64,000 nt of DNA from CAZSLI01 sp964607705 (lineage in GTDB: Bacteria; Actinomycetota; Coriobacteriia; Anaerosomatales; PHET01): contig CAZSLI010000007.1 of NCBI GenBank assembly GCA_964607705.1, positions 44,687 through 108,686 of the forward strand. The letters are read 5' to 3'. Position 1 is the stretch's first letter. Each line of letters opens with the position of its first letter. Made by a program: the position numbers and the translations under genes. The notes beneath the pieces were generated by a model. That model made no database searches and was not told the origin of the DNA. It saw only the letters and a list, made by a program, of their open reading frames with translations. Below are positions 8,007-16,608 of this stretch, one piece after another.

Positions 8007-9554
8007 ATGGTCACCATCTACGACACCACGCTTCGGGACGGCACCCAGCGTGAGGGGCTGTCGCTTTCCGTCGAGGACAAGCTGCGTATCGCGGCGAAGC
8101 TCGACCTGCTCGGCGTGCACTACGTCGAGGGGGGCTTCCCGGGCTCGAACCCAAAGGACATCGAGTTCTTCGAGCGTGCGCGGGATCTGAAGCTCGAGAA
8201 TGCCGTCATCAGCGCCTTCGGCTCCACCTGCCACAAGGACTCCTCGGCTGCCGAGGACACGGGCCTGAACGCGCTGCTCGAGACCGGCTGCCGGGCGCTC
8301 TGCATCTTCGGCAAGGCGTGGACGGTCCACGTGACCGAGACCTTGCAGACCACGCTCGAGCGCAACGTCGAGATGGTCCGCGAATCCGTTGCATACCTGA
8401 AGGCGTCGGGGCGTACCGTCTTCTTCGATGCCGAGCACTTCTTCGACGGGTACAAGGCAGACGCCACCTACGCGCTCGAGGTCTGTCGTGCGGCTGCCGA
8501 TGCCGGCGCGGACGCGGTCGTCCTGTGCGATACGAACGGCGGAACACTGCCCCACGAGGTGCTTCGGATCGTGCGCGAGGTGGGCCTGGCGGTGGACGTG
8601 CCGCTCGGCATCCACGCGCACAACGACGCCGCGTGTGCGGTCGCAAACTCGCTCGTCGCCGTCAAGGCGGGCTGCGTGCAGGTGCAGGGGACCATGAACG
8701 GCTACGGCGAACGCGCCGGCAACGCGGACCTTACCAGCATCATCCCTGGCCTCATGCTCAAGATGGGCCTTCCCTGTATCGATGATGACCGACTGCCGCT
8801 ACTCACCGAGGTCGCGAACTTCGTGGCCGAGACCGCGAACATCAACCCGAATCCGCACCAGCCCTACACCGGTGCGAGCGCGTTCGCTCACAAGGGTGGA
8901 GTACACGCGAGCGCGGCGGCTCGCCTGCCCGAGGCGTACGAGCACGTGGACCCCACGCGTGTCGGCAACCTGGCCCGCGTGGTCGTCAGTGAACTCGCGG
9001 GCAGGGCATCGCTCACCCTCAAGGCGCAGGAGATGGGGATCGAGCTGTCGGGCGACACCGCGGCCGAGGTGCTCGACTCGATCAAGGACCTCGAGTACGA
9101 GGGTTACAGCTTCGAGGCTGCCGACGCGTCTCTCGACCTGATGCTCCGCAAGCGCCTCGGCACCTACGAGCCGTTCTTCCGACTCGAGAGCTTTCGCGTG
9201 ATCGCCGAGAAGCGCGAGGATGGCCGGGTCATGACTGAGGCCACCATCAAGGTCCACGTGCAGGGACACCGCTTCATCGCCACTGCCGAGGGCAACGGTC
9301 CCGTCAACGCGCTGGACAAGGCGCTCCGTATCGCGATCGGGCGCTACTACCCGCGCCTCGAAGAGATCGAGCTTGCGGACTTCAAGGTGCGCGTGCTCGA
9401 GGGGAAGAAGGGCACGGGTGCCGTCACCCGCGTGCTCATAGAGACGGCGGACGCGCAGCGCGAGTGGGGTACCGTCGGGGTATCGGAGAACATCATCGAG
9501 GCCTCGTGGGAGGCGCTCGTGGACGCGGTGGAATACGGCCTCTCCAAAGAGTGA
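8007..9554 (+). CDS. cimA: (R)-citramalate synthase
   Basis: Condenses acetyl-CoA with pyruvate to (R)-citramalate, the first step of the threonine-independent isoleucine route. 515 residues: an N-terminal HMGL-like TIM barrel (DTTLRDGTQREG, the EGGFPGSNPKD loop, metal site GIHAHNDAACAVAN, GYGERAGNADL) and a C-terminal LeuA dimerisation/allosteric domain from about residue 380. The stretch GSTCHKDSSAAEDTG and the TIGR00977-type architecture fit CimA better than isopropylmalate or homocitrate synthase. It starts 15 bases after ilvE and is probably cotranscribed; leuB and leuD nearby would process citramalate. Confidence 0.93.
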   Translation: MVTIYDTTLRDGTQREGLSLSVEDKLRIAAKLDLLGVHYVEGGFPGSNPKDIEFFERARDLKLENAVISAFGSTCHKDSSAAEDTGLNALLETGCRALCIFGKAWTVHVTETLQTTLERNVEMVRESVAYLKASGRTVFFDAEHFFDGYKADATYALEVCRAAADAGADAVVLCDTNGGTLPHEVLRIVREVGLAVDVPLGIHAHNDAACAVANSLVAVKAGCVQVQGTMNGYGERAGNADLTSIIPGLMLKMGLPCIDDDRLPLLTEVANFVAETANINPNPHQPYTGASAFAHKGGVHASAAARLPEAYEHVDPTRVGNLARVVVSELAGRASLTLKAQEMGIELSGDTAAEVLDSIKDLEYEGYSFEAADASLDLMLRKRLGTYEPFFRLESFRVIAEKREDGRVMTEATIKVHVQGHRFIATAEGNGPVNALDKALRIAIGRYYPRLEEIELADFKVRVLEGKKGTGAVTRVLIETADAQREWGTVGVSENIIEASWEALVDAVEYGLSKE

Positions 9555-9662
9555 TCGGCGTCACCGTTTACCGACAACGCAGTGCTCGCAGGCAGGAGTG
9601 TGGTCATGAGGACGGAAAGACGCGATAGCCCCGATCCTCTCGACCGCCTCAGGGAGCTCCGC

Positions 9663-10436
9663 ATGCGTGTAGTGCGAGTGCTGTACGAGGGCGACTGCCG
9701 ATACGGACTCGCAGACGAACACACAGTCACCCTGATCGATGATGAGCCATTCGCCGCCTGGGAACCCGAGGGCAACCTGCAGCTGGTCGAAGCGCGCCTG
9801 CTCCCACCGGCCGTGCCCACCAAGGTCATCTGTGTCGGCCTGAACTACCGCGAGCACATCAAGGAGATGGGTCATGACTTCCCTGTGGAGCCGGTCATCT
9901 TCATGAAGCCGCCCACTGCGGTCATCGGGCCCGGTCAGACGGTACCCCTGCCCGAGGGCGCCGGGCGCATCGACTACGAAGCAGAGCTCGGCGTGGTCAT
10001 CGGACGCCGCACCCACATGGCCACCCCCCAGCAGGCGGCGGCGAATGTCCTGGGCTTCACGTGCGGAAACGACGTCACAGCCCGCGAACTCCAGTCACGA
10101 GACGGGCAGTGGACGCGGGCCAAGGGTTTCGATGGGTTCTGCCCGCTAGGTCCCTGGGTCGACACCGACCTGGACGTGAGCGACCTCTTGCTCGAGTGCT
10201 ACGTGAACGGTGAGCTGCGCCAGCAAGCGCGCACGAGCGACATGGTGTTCGATCCCTACACGCTCGTCAGCTTCGTCAGCCAGGTCATGACGCTGGTACC
10301 CGGAGATGTGATCCTCACCGGAACCCCCGGGGGGATCGGTCCGCTGCACGCAGGTGACTCGGTCGAGGTGCGGATCGAGGGGATAGGTTCGCTCGTCAAT
10401 CCCGTCGGCGTGCCGGTGCCGACGACCGTCGGCTAA
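9663..10436 (+). CDS. Fumarylacetoacetate hydrolase (FAH) family protein
   Basis: 257 residues. Has the FAHD1/HpcE-type catalytic core: CVGLNYREHIKEMG, FMKPPTAVIGPG, the metal-binding YEAELGVVIGR, GFTCGNDVTARELQ, and GDVILTGTPGGIGPL. Family members hydrolyse or decarboxylate 2-oxo acids such as acylpyruvates or oxaloacetate using Mg or Mn; the substrate here is unknown. ATG 9663 is preferred because AGGGAG sits 8 bases upstream and family members usually begin MR(I/V)VR. An in-frame ATG at 9606, also with a GGAG, would add 19 residues with no family similarity. A stand-alone gene between cimA and an MFS permease; its link to either is not evident. Confidence 0.85.
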   Translation: MRVVRVLYEGDCRYGLADEHTVTLIDDEPFAAWEPEGNLQLVEARLLPPAVPTKVICVGLNYREHIKEMGHDFPVEPVIFMKPPTAVIGPGQTVPLPEGAGRIDYEAELGVVIGRRTHMATPQQAAANVLGFTCGNDVTARELQSRDGQWTRAKGFDGFCPLGPWVDTDLDVSDLLLECYVNGELRQQARTSDMVFDPYTLVSFVSQVMTLVPGDVILTGTPGGIGPLHAGDSVEVRIEGIGSLVNPVGVPVPTTVG

Positions 10437-10540
10437 GGCACGGTCGCCGAGGGTCTGGCCGCACGCGGGCACAGGCCCGTGGCGGAGCTGTCGGCCTGTA
10501 GTGGTACGGTATACATTCCTGTTCGTTTTGTATGCAACGG

Positions 10541-10554
10541 GGCGCTCGAGCGCC
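10541..10554. promoter_or_regulatory. Perfect 14-bp palindrome upstream of an MFS gene
   Basis: GGCGCTCGAGCGCC, lying 17-30 bases before the MFS start codon in an otherwise less GC-rich stretch (10505-10535). A looser inverted pair, GTATACA and TGTATGC, lies just upstream. Either could be an operator for control of the permease; no regulator gene is adjacent. Confidence 0.3.
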
Positions 10555-10570
10555 TCTTCGGAGTGTCTTT

Positions 10571-11821
10571 ATGTTCGTCGACCGCAACACCACACTCGTC
10601 ACGATCGCTCGCTTTGTCGCACGGCTCGGTGGCGAGGCGGCGTTCTTCATCGGCGTCTGGGGCATGGCGGCGTACCGGTTCGACGCATCGCCCTCGCAGA
10701 TCGCTGCACTCATGGCCGTCCTCGCCGTCACTTCGATGATCGGCTCATCGATCGCCGGCGTGCTCGTCGACCGTTACGGTCCCAGAAACGTGCTCGTCGG
10801 AGCGCAGATCGTGTACGTGCCGATCGCGATCGGTGTCACGTTCGTCGGCAGCATCGAGGGACTCATCGCGGCATGCGCACTCTTCGGCGTCTCCACCGCG
10901 CCGATCATGACGGCCACCGGTTCGTTCGCGCCGTACCTCACCCAGTCCGGCGAGGGGATCGAGCGAGTGAACGCGCTACTCGAAGGCGCGGGGGCGCTTT
11001 CATTCGTCGTGGGTCCCGCGCTGGGGGCCGTGGCGGCGAAGGCGTTCGGCATCGAGTCGGTGTTCTACCTTGATGCGCTGCTCACGACGGCAGGCGTGCT
11101 CTTGGTGCTGCCGGTAAGCACTCCTCCGTCCGCTCGGGAGGAGGGGCGCCATCCCTTCGCGGAGCTCACTGACGGGCTCAAGCTCGTCTACACAACGCGC
11201 CCGATCCGCTACTACGTGCTCATGGGGACGCTCGTCTGGTTCAGCTTCGGCGCGTTCGGTGCTCTTGAGCCGCTGTTCTACCGCGACGTCGTGGGCACTG
11301 GCGTGGAGACCATCGGCTGGATGAACTCGATCTTCGGCGCCGGCATCGCGCTCGGGGCGTGGGTGCTCACGCGGTTGCCGTCGCGCGCGACGACCGCGCG
11401 TGGACTGGCTCTCGGCGTGACACTCGTCGGGTTCGGGTCCGTGCTCTACATCGGGACGACCCAACTGGCGGTCATCGCACTGGGGGCCTTCGTTTGGGGC
11501 GCCGTGATCGGCGGCGTGGAGCCGCTGCTCAGGACGCTGATGCAACTCGATGCGCCCGAGGACTACGTGGGACGCGTCATGGGCACCGCACAGCTCCACC
11601 GTTCTGCCGGCGAGCTCGTCCCGCTGGCTGTGGCACCCGCGCTCGCGGCCCGCTTCGGCGTCCAGGCCGTGATGGTGGGCGGCGGCGTCGTCGCCGCCGT
11701 GATCGCCGTAGGGACCCTCGGCCACGCTGCGTCGATCGATCGCGGCGGTCACCGGATCCGGGGTCGCGTGACGGTCGAGGAGGCCATGCCCCGCGATGAG
11801 CCGATCAGTCCGATCACCTAA
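10571..11821 (+). CDS. MFS transporter
   Basis: 416 residues with about 12 hydrophobic segments in two halves. The first cytoplasmic loop carries GVLVDRYGPRNVLVG, a good match to the MFS motif between helices 2 and 3 (GxLaDrxGrrxxl). The second half repeats the fold after a hydrophilic loop (TPPSAREEGRHPF). It resembles the MFS_3/enterobactin-exporter-like group that includes drug and siderophore exporters, but nothing identifies the substrate. ATG 10571 gives a protein starting just before the first helix; an upstream in-frame ATG at 10532 is possible but would cover the palindrome. Confidence 0.8.
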   Translation: MFVDRNTTLVTIARFVARLGGEAAFFIGVWGMAAYRFDASPSQIAALMAVLAVTSMIGSSIAGVLVDRYGPRNVLVGAQIVYVPIAIGVTFVGSIEGLIAACALFGVSTAPIMTATGSFAPYLTQSGEGIERVNALLEGAGALSFVVGPALGAVAAKAFGIESVFYLDALLTTAGVLLVLPVSTPPSAREEGRHPFAELTDGLKLVYTTRPIRYYVLMGTLVWFSFGAFGALEPLFYRDVVGTGVETIGWMNSIFGAGIALGAWVLTRLPSRATTARGLALGVTLVGFGSVLYIGTTQLAVIALGAFVWGAVIGGVEPLLRTLMQLDAPEDYVGRVMGTAQLHRSAGELVPLAVAPALAARFGVQAVMVGGGVVAAVIAVGTLGHAASIDRGGHRIRGRVTVEEAMPRDEPISPIT

Positions 11822-11918
11822 AAGGACACTGTTTCAGTAAGAGTTGACCTAAGTCATGTCTGCGGATGCGGGATGATGCGAGACTCGCTGCGTTGCGTCT
11901 TCCCGAAGGAGCATTCCG

Positions 11919-12569
11919 ATGACCGACACCGCACAGATCGCTCTTGCCGAGGAACCGCCGGTTCTCGATACCTATAGCCTCGTCTACTCGTTCGTCCTCA
12001 TGTTCCTGCTCCCCGGCGTGGTGCTGCTGAACAGACTTCCTTGGGGGGACGACCGCAGCGGGACCTACACGCTTCCGTACGTATCCCTCGTCACGGTGCC
12101 CTTCCTTCTCGGCATCCTGTTGACGTTCCTGACGGACAGCGACGATGGCGCTCGAAAGATCGCCATCCGTTTCCTCGTGCTCACTCCGCTCATCCTCCTG
12201 ACGGGCGTGACGATCATGTTCCTCACGTCGATCGTCATGGTGCCTGCGAGCAGGCTCGTCGGCATCAAGGAGCAGGGACTCTTCTCGTTCTGGTGGGTGA
12301 GCTTCTTCATCGTGGCCGCGCCCCTGGTGTGGGCCCTCATCAAGCGCGTGCGAGGCCCCTTCAGCCTGAAGCGGGCTCTGCAGGTGGGGGTGCTGTTGCT
12401 GTCGCTTGGGCTGGTGATCGGACTGACGTACGTGACGCTGATGACCGACATCACGCTCATAGAGGTGGTGCGCAAGGACATCGTCATCTACGTCGTCGGC
12501 GCCATGAGCTGGTACGGGCCTTCGTTCGGTCTTGCGGCCGGCATCTGGCGCCGCTCGGGCCTCGTCTAG
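11919..12569 (+). CDS. Unrecognised integral membrane protein
   Basis: 216 residues with five or six predicted membrane helices (about 18-38, 52-70, 82-107, 125-143, 158-180, 190-210) and short polar loops. I recognise no family motif. A strong AAGGAG ribosome-binding site precedes the ATG. TTGACC at 11844-11849 could be a -35 but no clear -10 follows. It stands alone between an MFS gene and the yerC-dnaE pair. Composition and codon use look like the neighbours. Confidence 0.7.
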   Translation: MTDTAQIALAEEPPVLDTYSLVYSFVLMFLLPGVVLLNRLPWGDDRSGTYTLPYVSLVTVPFLLGILLTFLTDSDDGARKIAIRFLVLTPLILLTGVTIMFLTSIVMVPASRLVGIKEQGLFSFWWVSFFIVAAPLVWALIKRVRGPFSLKRALQVGVLLLSLGLVIGLTYVTLMTDITLIEVVRKDIVIYVVGAMSWYGPSFGLAAGIWRRSGLV

Positions 12570-12638
12570 AGAGCACCCGCCGCTCGTCGGCAGCAGGCGC
12601 CGTTCGGCTATCCACAGGCACAGCATGTCGGCCCTGCG

Positions 12639-12647
12639 TGCTACGCT
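12639..12647 (+). promoter_or_regulatory. Putative extended -10 promoter for yerC-dnaE
   Basis: TGCTACGCT, identical to the element ahead of leuD, 49 bases upstream of the yerC-like ATG. No clear -35. Confidence 0.4.
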
Positions 12648-12695
12648 GGCCGCGATATCTTGTGGTCGCCGGGCGTAGGGGAAGCACCGTCACTC

Positions 12696-13001
12696 ATGAC
12701 TGAAGACCGTCTCCGCACACCGGAGGTGGAGGAGCTCTTGCGGGCTCTGCTCACCCTCGAAGATGCCGAAACCGCATATGCGCTCCTGCTCGATCTGTGC
12801 ACCGTGCGCGAGATCCAGGAGATGGCGCAGCGGCTCGAGGTCGCTCGCATGCTTGCTGCCGGAGATCACTACACCGCCATCCAGGAGGCCACGGGCGCCT
12901 CGGCGACAACCATCTCGCGCGTGAGCAAGGCGCTCAACTACGGCGCCGACGGCTACCGGCGCGTCCTCGAGCGGCTCAGCGACGAGCCGACCGTCCGCTA
13001 G
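12696..13001 (+). CDS. YerC/YecD family TrpR-related protein
   Basis: 101 residues. The helical pattern of the Trp repressor superfamily is clear: LLRALLTLEDAETAYALLLDL, then CTVREIQEMAQRLEVARML, then a helix-turn-helix around TGASATTISRVSKAL. These are the hallmarks of the YerC/YecD group found in Firmicutes and Actinobacteria, whose ligand is unknown and which is not a proven tryptophan sensor. The ATG at 12696 has GTAGGGGAAG upstream. The gene ends 17 bases before dnaE and is probably cotranscribed with it. A role in controlling the his or trp operons of this window is possible but unproven. Confidence 0.85.
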   Translation: MTEDRLRTPEVEELLRALLTLEDAETAYALLLDLCTVREIQEMAQRLEVARMLAAGDHYTAIQEATGASATTISRVSKALNYGADGYRRVLERLSDEPTVR

Positions 13002-13018
13002 CAGAGGGAAGTCCCAGC

Positions 13019-16000
13019 GTGTCCTTCGTGCATCTGCACACGCATACCGAGTACTCCATGCTCGACGGCGCCGCGAGGGTCAAAGACCTCGTGAGCCGCG
13101 CGGTCGAGTTCGAGATGCCCGCGCTCTCGATCACCGACCACGGCTACATGTACGGGGCCGTGGACTTCTACAAGAATGCGGTCAAGGCCAAGGTCAAGCC
13201 GATCATCGGCTGCGAGGTCTACTTCACCCCGGAGCGCCAGCTCAGCGGGGGAAAACCCGACCTCTACCACCTGCTTCTGCTTGCCAAGAACGTGGAAGGC
13301 TATCGCAATCTGATGGCGCTCGTGAGCGACGCCGCGGTCAGGGGATTCTACTACAAGCCTCAGGTCGACCTCGAGCTGCTGAAGCGCTACAGCGAGGGGC
13401 TCATCGGCACCTCGGCGTGCATGAGCGGCATCGTGAGCAAGTCGATCGAGCGGGGAGAGCCCGATGAGGCCCGCAAGTGGGCCGAGACCTATGCGCAGGT
13501 CTTCGCTCCGGGGGACTTCTACCTCGAGGTCCAGGAGCAGGGCATCGTCGCCAACAACGGCGTCTCCCAGAAGCAGCTGAACGCCGCCATCGCTCAGATC
13601 GGGTCCGACCTCGGACTCGGCCTGGTGGCCACCAACGACATCCACTACCTGTCCCGCAAGGACGCCGAGACCCAGGACCTGTTGCTGTGCATCGGTACCG
13701 GCTCGACGGTCGACCAGCCGGGCCGGATGAAGTTCTCGTGCGACGAGTTCTACCTCAAGTCAGAGGAGGAGATGAGCGCGGCCCTCGGCGACTATCCCGA
13801 GGCGCTCGCCAACACGCTCGAGATCGCCGAGAAGTGCAACGTCAACATCGAGACAGACCAGATCATCCTGCCGATCTTCCCGGTGCCGGAGCTCCATACC
13901 ACCGAGTCTTACCTGCGGGCGGAGTGCATCGAGGGGCTCAAGCAGCGCTACGGCGATCCGGTGCCGGACGAGGTGATCGAGCGCCTCGACTACGAGCTCT
14001 CGATCGTGAACGAGAAGGGCTTCCCGGCCTACTTCCTGATCGTGGCCGATTTCACACGGTGGGCCAAAGAGAATGACATCGGCGTGGGCCCCGGCCGAGG
14101 CAGTGCTGCAGGCTCCATCATCGCGTACTCGCTCGGTATCACATCGCTCGATCCGATCGCGAACGGGCTTCTCTTCGAGCGCTTCCTCAATCCGGAGCGC
14201 ACGGAGATGCCCGATATCGATATGGACTTCGATGACGCGCGTCGCATCGAAGTCATCGACTACGTCAAAGAGAAGTACGGCGACGACAAGGTCGCCCAGA
14301 TCATCACCTTCGGCACCATGAAGGCGCGCGCCGCGATCCGCGACGCCGGCCGGGTGCTCGGCTATCCGTACGGGGTGCCGGACAAGATCAGCAAGATGAT
14401 CATCGAGGACCTCGGCGCCGGCATCGACGACTCTCTGGCCGCCAACGCGGAGTTCGCCGCCGACTACAAGAACAACCCCGACACCAAGCGCATCGTCGAC
14501 GCCGCGAGATCGCTCGAGGGCCTCACGCGAGGCGAGGGCATCCATGCTGCCGGTGTCGTCATCTGCCGAGATCCGCTCCACTTCCACGTGCCCGTGAAGT
14601 ACGACACCAAGGGCGGCGCGGTCATCACGCAGTACGACGGCCCCACCGTTGCGGATATGGGCCTGCTGAAGATGGACTTCCTCGGCCTGCGGACGCTCAC
14701 CGTCATCGCCGATGCCATCAAGAACGTCGCCCGCAGCACCGGGACACGCATCGATCCCGACGAGATCCCGCTCGACGATGACGCCACCTTCGAGCTGCTG
14801 CAGAAGGGCGACACCGTCGGCGTCTTCCAGGTCGAGTCCCCGGGCATGCGGCAGCTGCTCCGCGACCTCAAGCCGACCACGTTCGGTGACATCGTCGCCG
14901 TGCTCGCGTTGTACCGCCCGGGCCCCCTCGGCTCGGGCATGGTCAAGGACTTCGTCGATCGCAAGCACGGTCGCAAGCCCGTCACCTACTACGACGACCG
15001 GCTCAAGCCCATCCTCGAGGAGACGTACGGCACGGTCGTCTATCAGGAGCAGGTCATGCGCATCTCGATGCTCATGTCCGGCTTCACGGCCGCCAAGGCG
15101 GACAAGCTGCGCAAAGCCATGGGCAAGAAGGACAAGGAGGTCCTGGCAGCCCTCAAGGACGCATGGGTCACGGGAGCCGGCGACAACGGCTACGACCCCA
15201 AGCTCGCCGAGCGCATGTGGACCGACATCGAGAAGTTCGCCGAGTACGCCTTCAACAAGAGTCACTCGGCGGCCTACGGCGTTCTCACCATGCAGACCGC
15301 CTACCTCAAGGCGCACTACCCGCTCGAGTACATGGCGGCTGTGCTCACCAGCTACACCGGCAAGACGGACAAGATCGTCCACTACGTGGCCGCCTGCAAC
15401 CAGGCGGGCATGCAGGTGCTTCCGCCGGATGTGAACTCGTCGGGCGCCGACTTCACCGCCGTGCCCGGCGAGGGGATCCGCTTCGGGCTCGCGGGTATCC
15501 GCGGCGTGGGGCAGGGCGTGGTCGCCTCGATCGTCTCGGCTCGCACCGAGGATGGGCCCTTCAAGTCACTCAATGACTTCTGCGACCGGGTAGACCTCAA
15601 GCAGCTCAACAAGAAGACCCTCGAAGCGCTCATCAAGGCAGGGGCATTCGACTCGACCGGCTACACGCGCAAGCACCTGATGAACCTCATGGAGCCCTGC
15701 GTCGATGCCGCAGCGAAGCGCCAGAAGGACCGCGACAGCGGCCAGGTCTCGATGTTCGACATGTTCGCTGCCGAGGACCACGGCATGGACGATCACACCG
15801 AGCCGCCCAACGGCGACGAGTGGGACAAGAAGCTGAAGCTCGGCTTCGAGAAGGAGATGCTCGGCATCTTCGTCTCGGACCATCCACTGCGCGAGATCGA
15901 GGCGCTCGTGCGCTCGGCGGCCACCTACTCTCTCGGCGAGCTTGACGAGATCCCTGACGGCGCCTTCGGTTGGTTCGCCGGCCTGGTCGCCTCGGTGGAC

Positions 16001-16462
16001 CGCAAGCCAACCAAGAAGGGCGCCATGATGGCGATCGTCCACCTCGAGGACCTCGACGGGGCGATCGAGGCGGTGCTCTTCCCTCAGACCTACGAGAAGT
16101 ACCGCGACACCGTGGTCGAGGACGCCGTCCTGCGCTTCCGGGCGAAGCTCGAGGACTCGGATCGGGGGAAGAAGCTCATCGTGAGCGACGTCGAGCCCTT
16201 CGCTGACGGGGAGTTCGCGCAGCCGCCGAAGAGGCTCGTCATCCGAACCGACGGCAGCGCGCTCGTGAACGGCCGCAGTGAATCGTTGAAGCGCATCCTG
16301 ACGCACTTCCCCGGGCGAGATACGGTGGAACTCCACGTCTGGGATCCGGGCAAGCAGCGGACGCTCGTGTGCAAGATGCCGGAGCGGGTCAACGCCGAGG
16401 CGGGCGGCCTGCATGCCGAGTTGATGGAGATGTTCGGTGCGGGGTCGATCGAGGCCGCCTAG
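13019..16462 (+). CDS. dnaE: DNA polymerase III subunit alpha
   Basis: Replicative DNA polymerase catalytic subunit, 1147 residues, normal for DnaE1/DnaE3-type enzymes. Domains in order: PHP domain (VHLHTHTEYS near the N terminus, ITDHGYMYG), palm with catalytic acidic residues in EMPDIDMDFDD, the GVGPGRGSAAGS motif, fingers with QEQVMRI and NKSHSAAYG, an HhH-containing tandem around residues 840-900, and a C-terminal OB fold. GTG 13019 is chosen because GCAGAGGGA lies 9-17 bases upstream and the protein then begins at the PHP domain. The PHP histidines are retained, so it may be active for proofreading; no separate epsilon exonuclease is seen nearby. Confidence 0.96.
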   Translation: MSFVHLHTHTEYSMLDGAARVKDLVSRAVEFEMPALSITDHGYMYGAVDFYKNAVKAKVKPIIGCEVYFTPERQLSGGKPDLYHLLLLAKNVEGYRNLMALVSDAAVRGFYYKPQVDLELLKRYSEGLIGTSACMSGIVSKSIERGEPDEARKWAETYAQVFAPGDFYLEVQEQGIVANNGVSQKQLNAAIAQIGSDLGLGLVATNDIHYLSRKDAETQDLLLCIGTGSTVDQPGRMKFSCDEFYLKSEEEMSAALGDYPEALANTLEIAEKCNVNIETDQIILPIFPVPELHTTESYLRAECIEGLKQRYGDPVPDEVIERLDYELSIVNEKGFPAYFLIVADFTRWAKENDIGVGPGRGSAAGSIIAYSLGITSLDPIANGLLFERFLNPERTEMPDIDMDFDDARRIEVIDYVKEKYGDDKVAQIITFGTMKARAAIRDAGRVLGYPYGVPDKISKMIIEDLGAGIDDSLAANAEFAADYKNNPDTKRIVDAARSLEGLTRGEGIHAAGVVICRDPLHFHVPVKYDTKGGAVITQYDGPTVADMGLLKMDFLGLRTLTVIADAIKNVARSTGTRIDPDEIPLDDDATFELLQKGDTVGVFQVESPGMRQLLRDLKPTTFGDIVAVLALYRPGPLGSGMVKDFVDRKHGRKPVTYYDDRLKPILEETYGTVVYQEQVMRISMLMSGFTAAKADKLRKAMGKKDKEVLAALKDAWVTGAGDNGYDPKLAERMWTDIEKFAEYAFNKSHSAAYGVLTMQTAYLKAHYPLEYMAAVLTSYTGKTDKIVHYVAACNQAGMQVLPPDVNSSGADFTAVPGEGIRFGLAGIRGVGQGVVASIVSARTEDGPFKSLNDFCDRVDLKQLNKKTLEALIKAGAFDSTGYTRKHLMNLMEPCVDAAAKRQKDRDSGQVSMFDMFAAEDHGMDDHTEPPNGDEWDKKLKLGFEKEMLGIFVSDHPLREIEALVRSAATYSLGELDEIPDGAFGWFAGLVASVDRKPTKKGAMMAIVHLEDLDGAIEAVLFPQTYEKYRDTVVEDAVLRFRAKLEDSDRGKKLIVSDVEPFADGEFAQPPKRLVIRTDGSALVNGRSESLKRILTHFPGRDTVELHVWDPGKQRTLVCKMPERVNAEAGGLHAELMEMFGAGSIEAA

Positions 16463-16539
16463 CGCTGCGCCGATCGACGCGGCCGCCAACCGCTCCGGCA
16501 GGCCGGGGCCGACGGCACCGGGAGCCGCGTGCCGGACTG

Positions 16540-16570
16540 TTGTACTCTAGCACTCTACTGTGATAGAGTG
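16540..16570 (+). promoter_or_regulatory. Promoter with overlapping operator-like inverted repeat for the his operon
   Basis: A -35-like TTGTAC at 16540-16545 and an extended -10 TGA-TAGAGT at 16561-16569, 18 bases apart. The -10 lies inside a perfect 7-bp inverted repeat, CACTCTA (16551-16557) and TAGAGTG (16564-16570), and ACTCTA is repeated once more at 16544-16549. A repressor bound here would cover the promoter. The hisZ start is 39 bases downstream. Confidence 0.5.
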
Positions 16571-16608
16571 ACCGCGCTCCGCAGAGTGCGGGCGTTGGAG
16601 GTTTCCTG

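Noticed and set aside
13760..15382. 540-codon open frame on the minus strand
   Set aside because: Antisense to the polymerase domain of dnaE; composition is that of a shadow frame.
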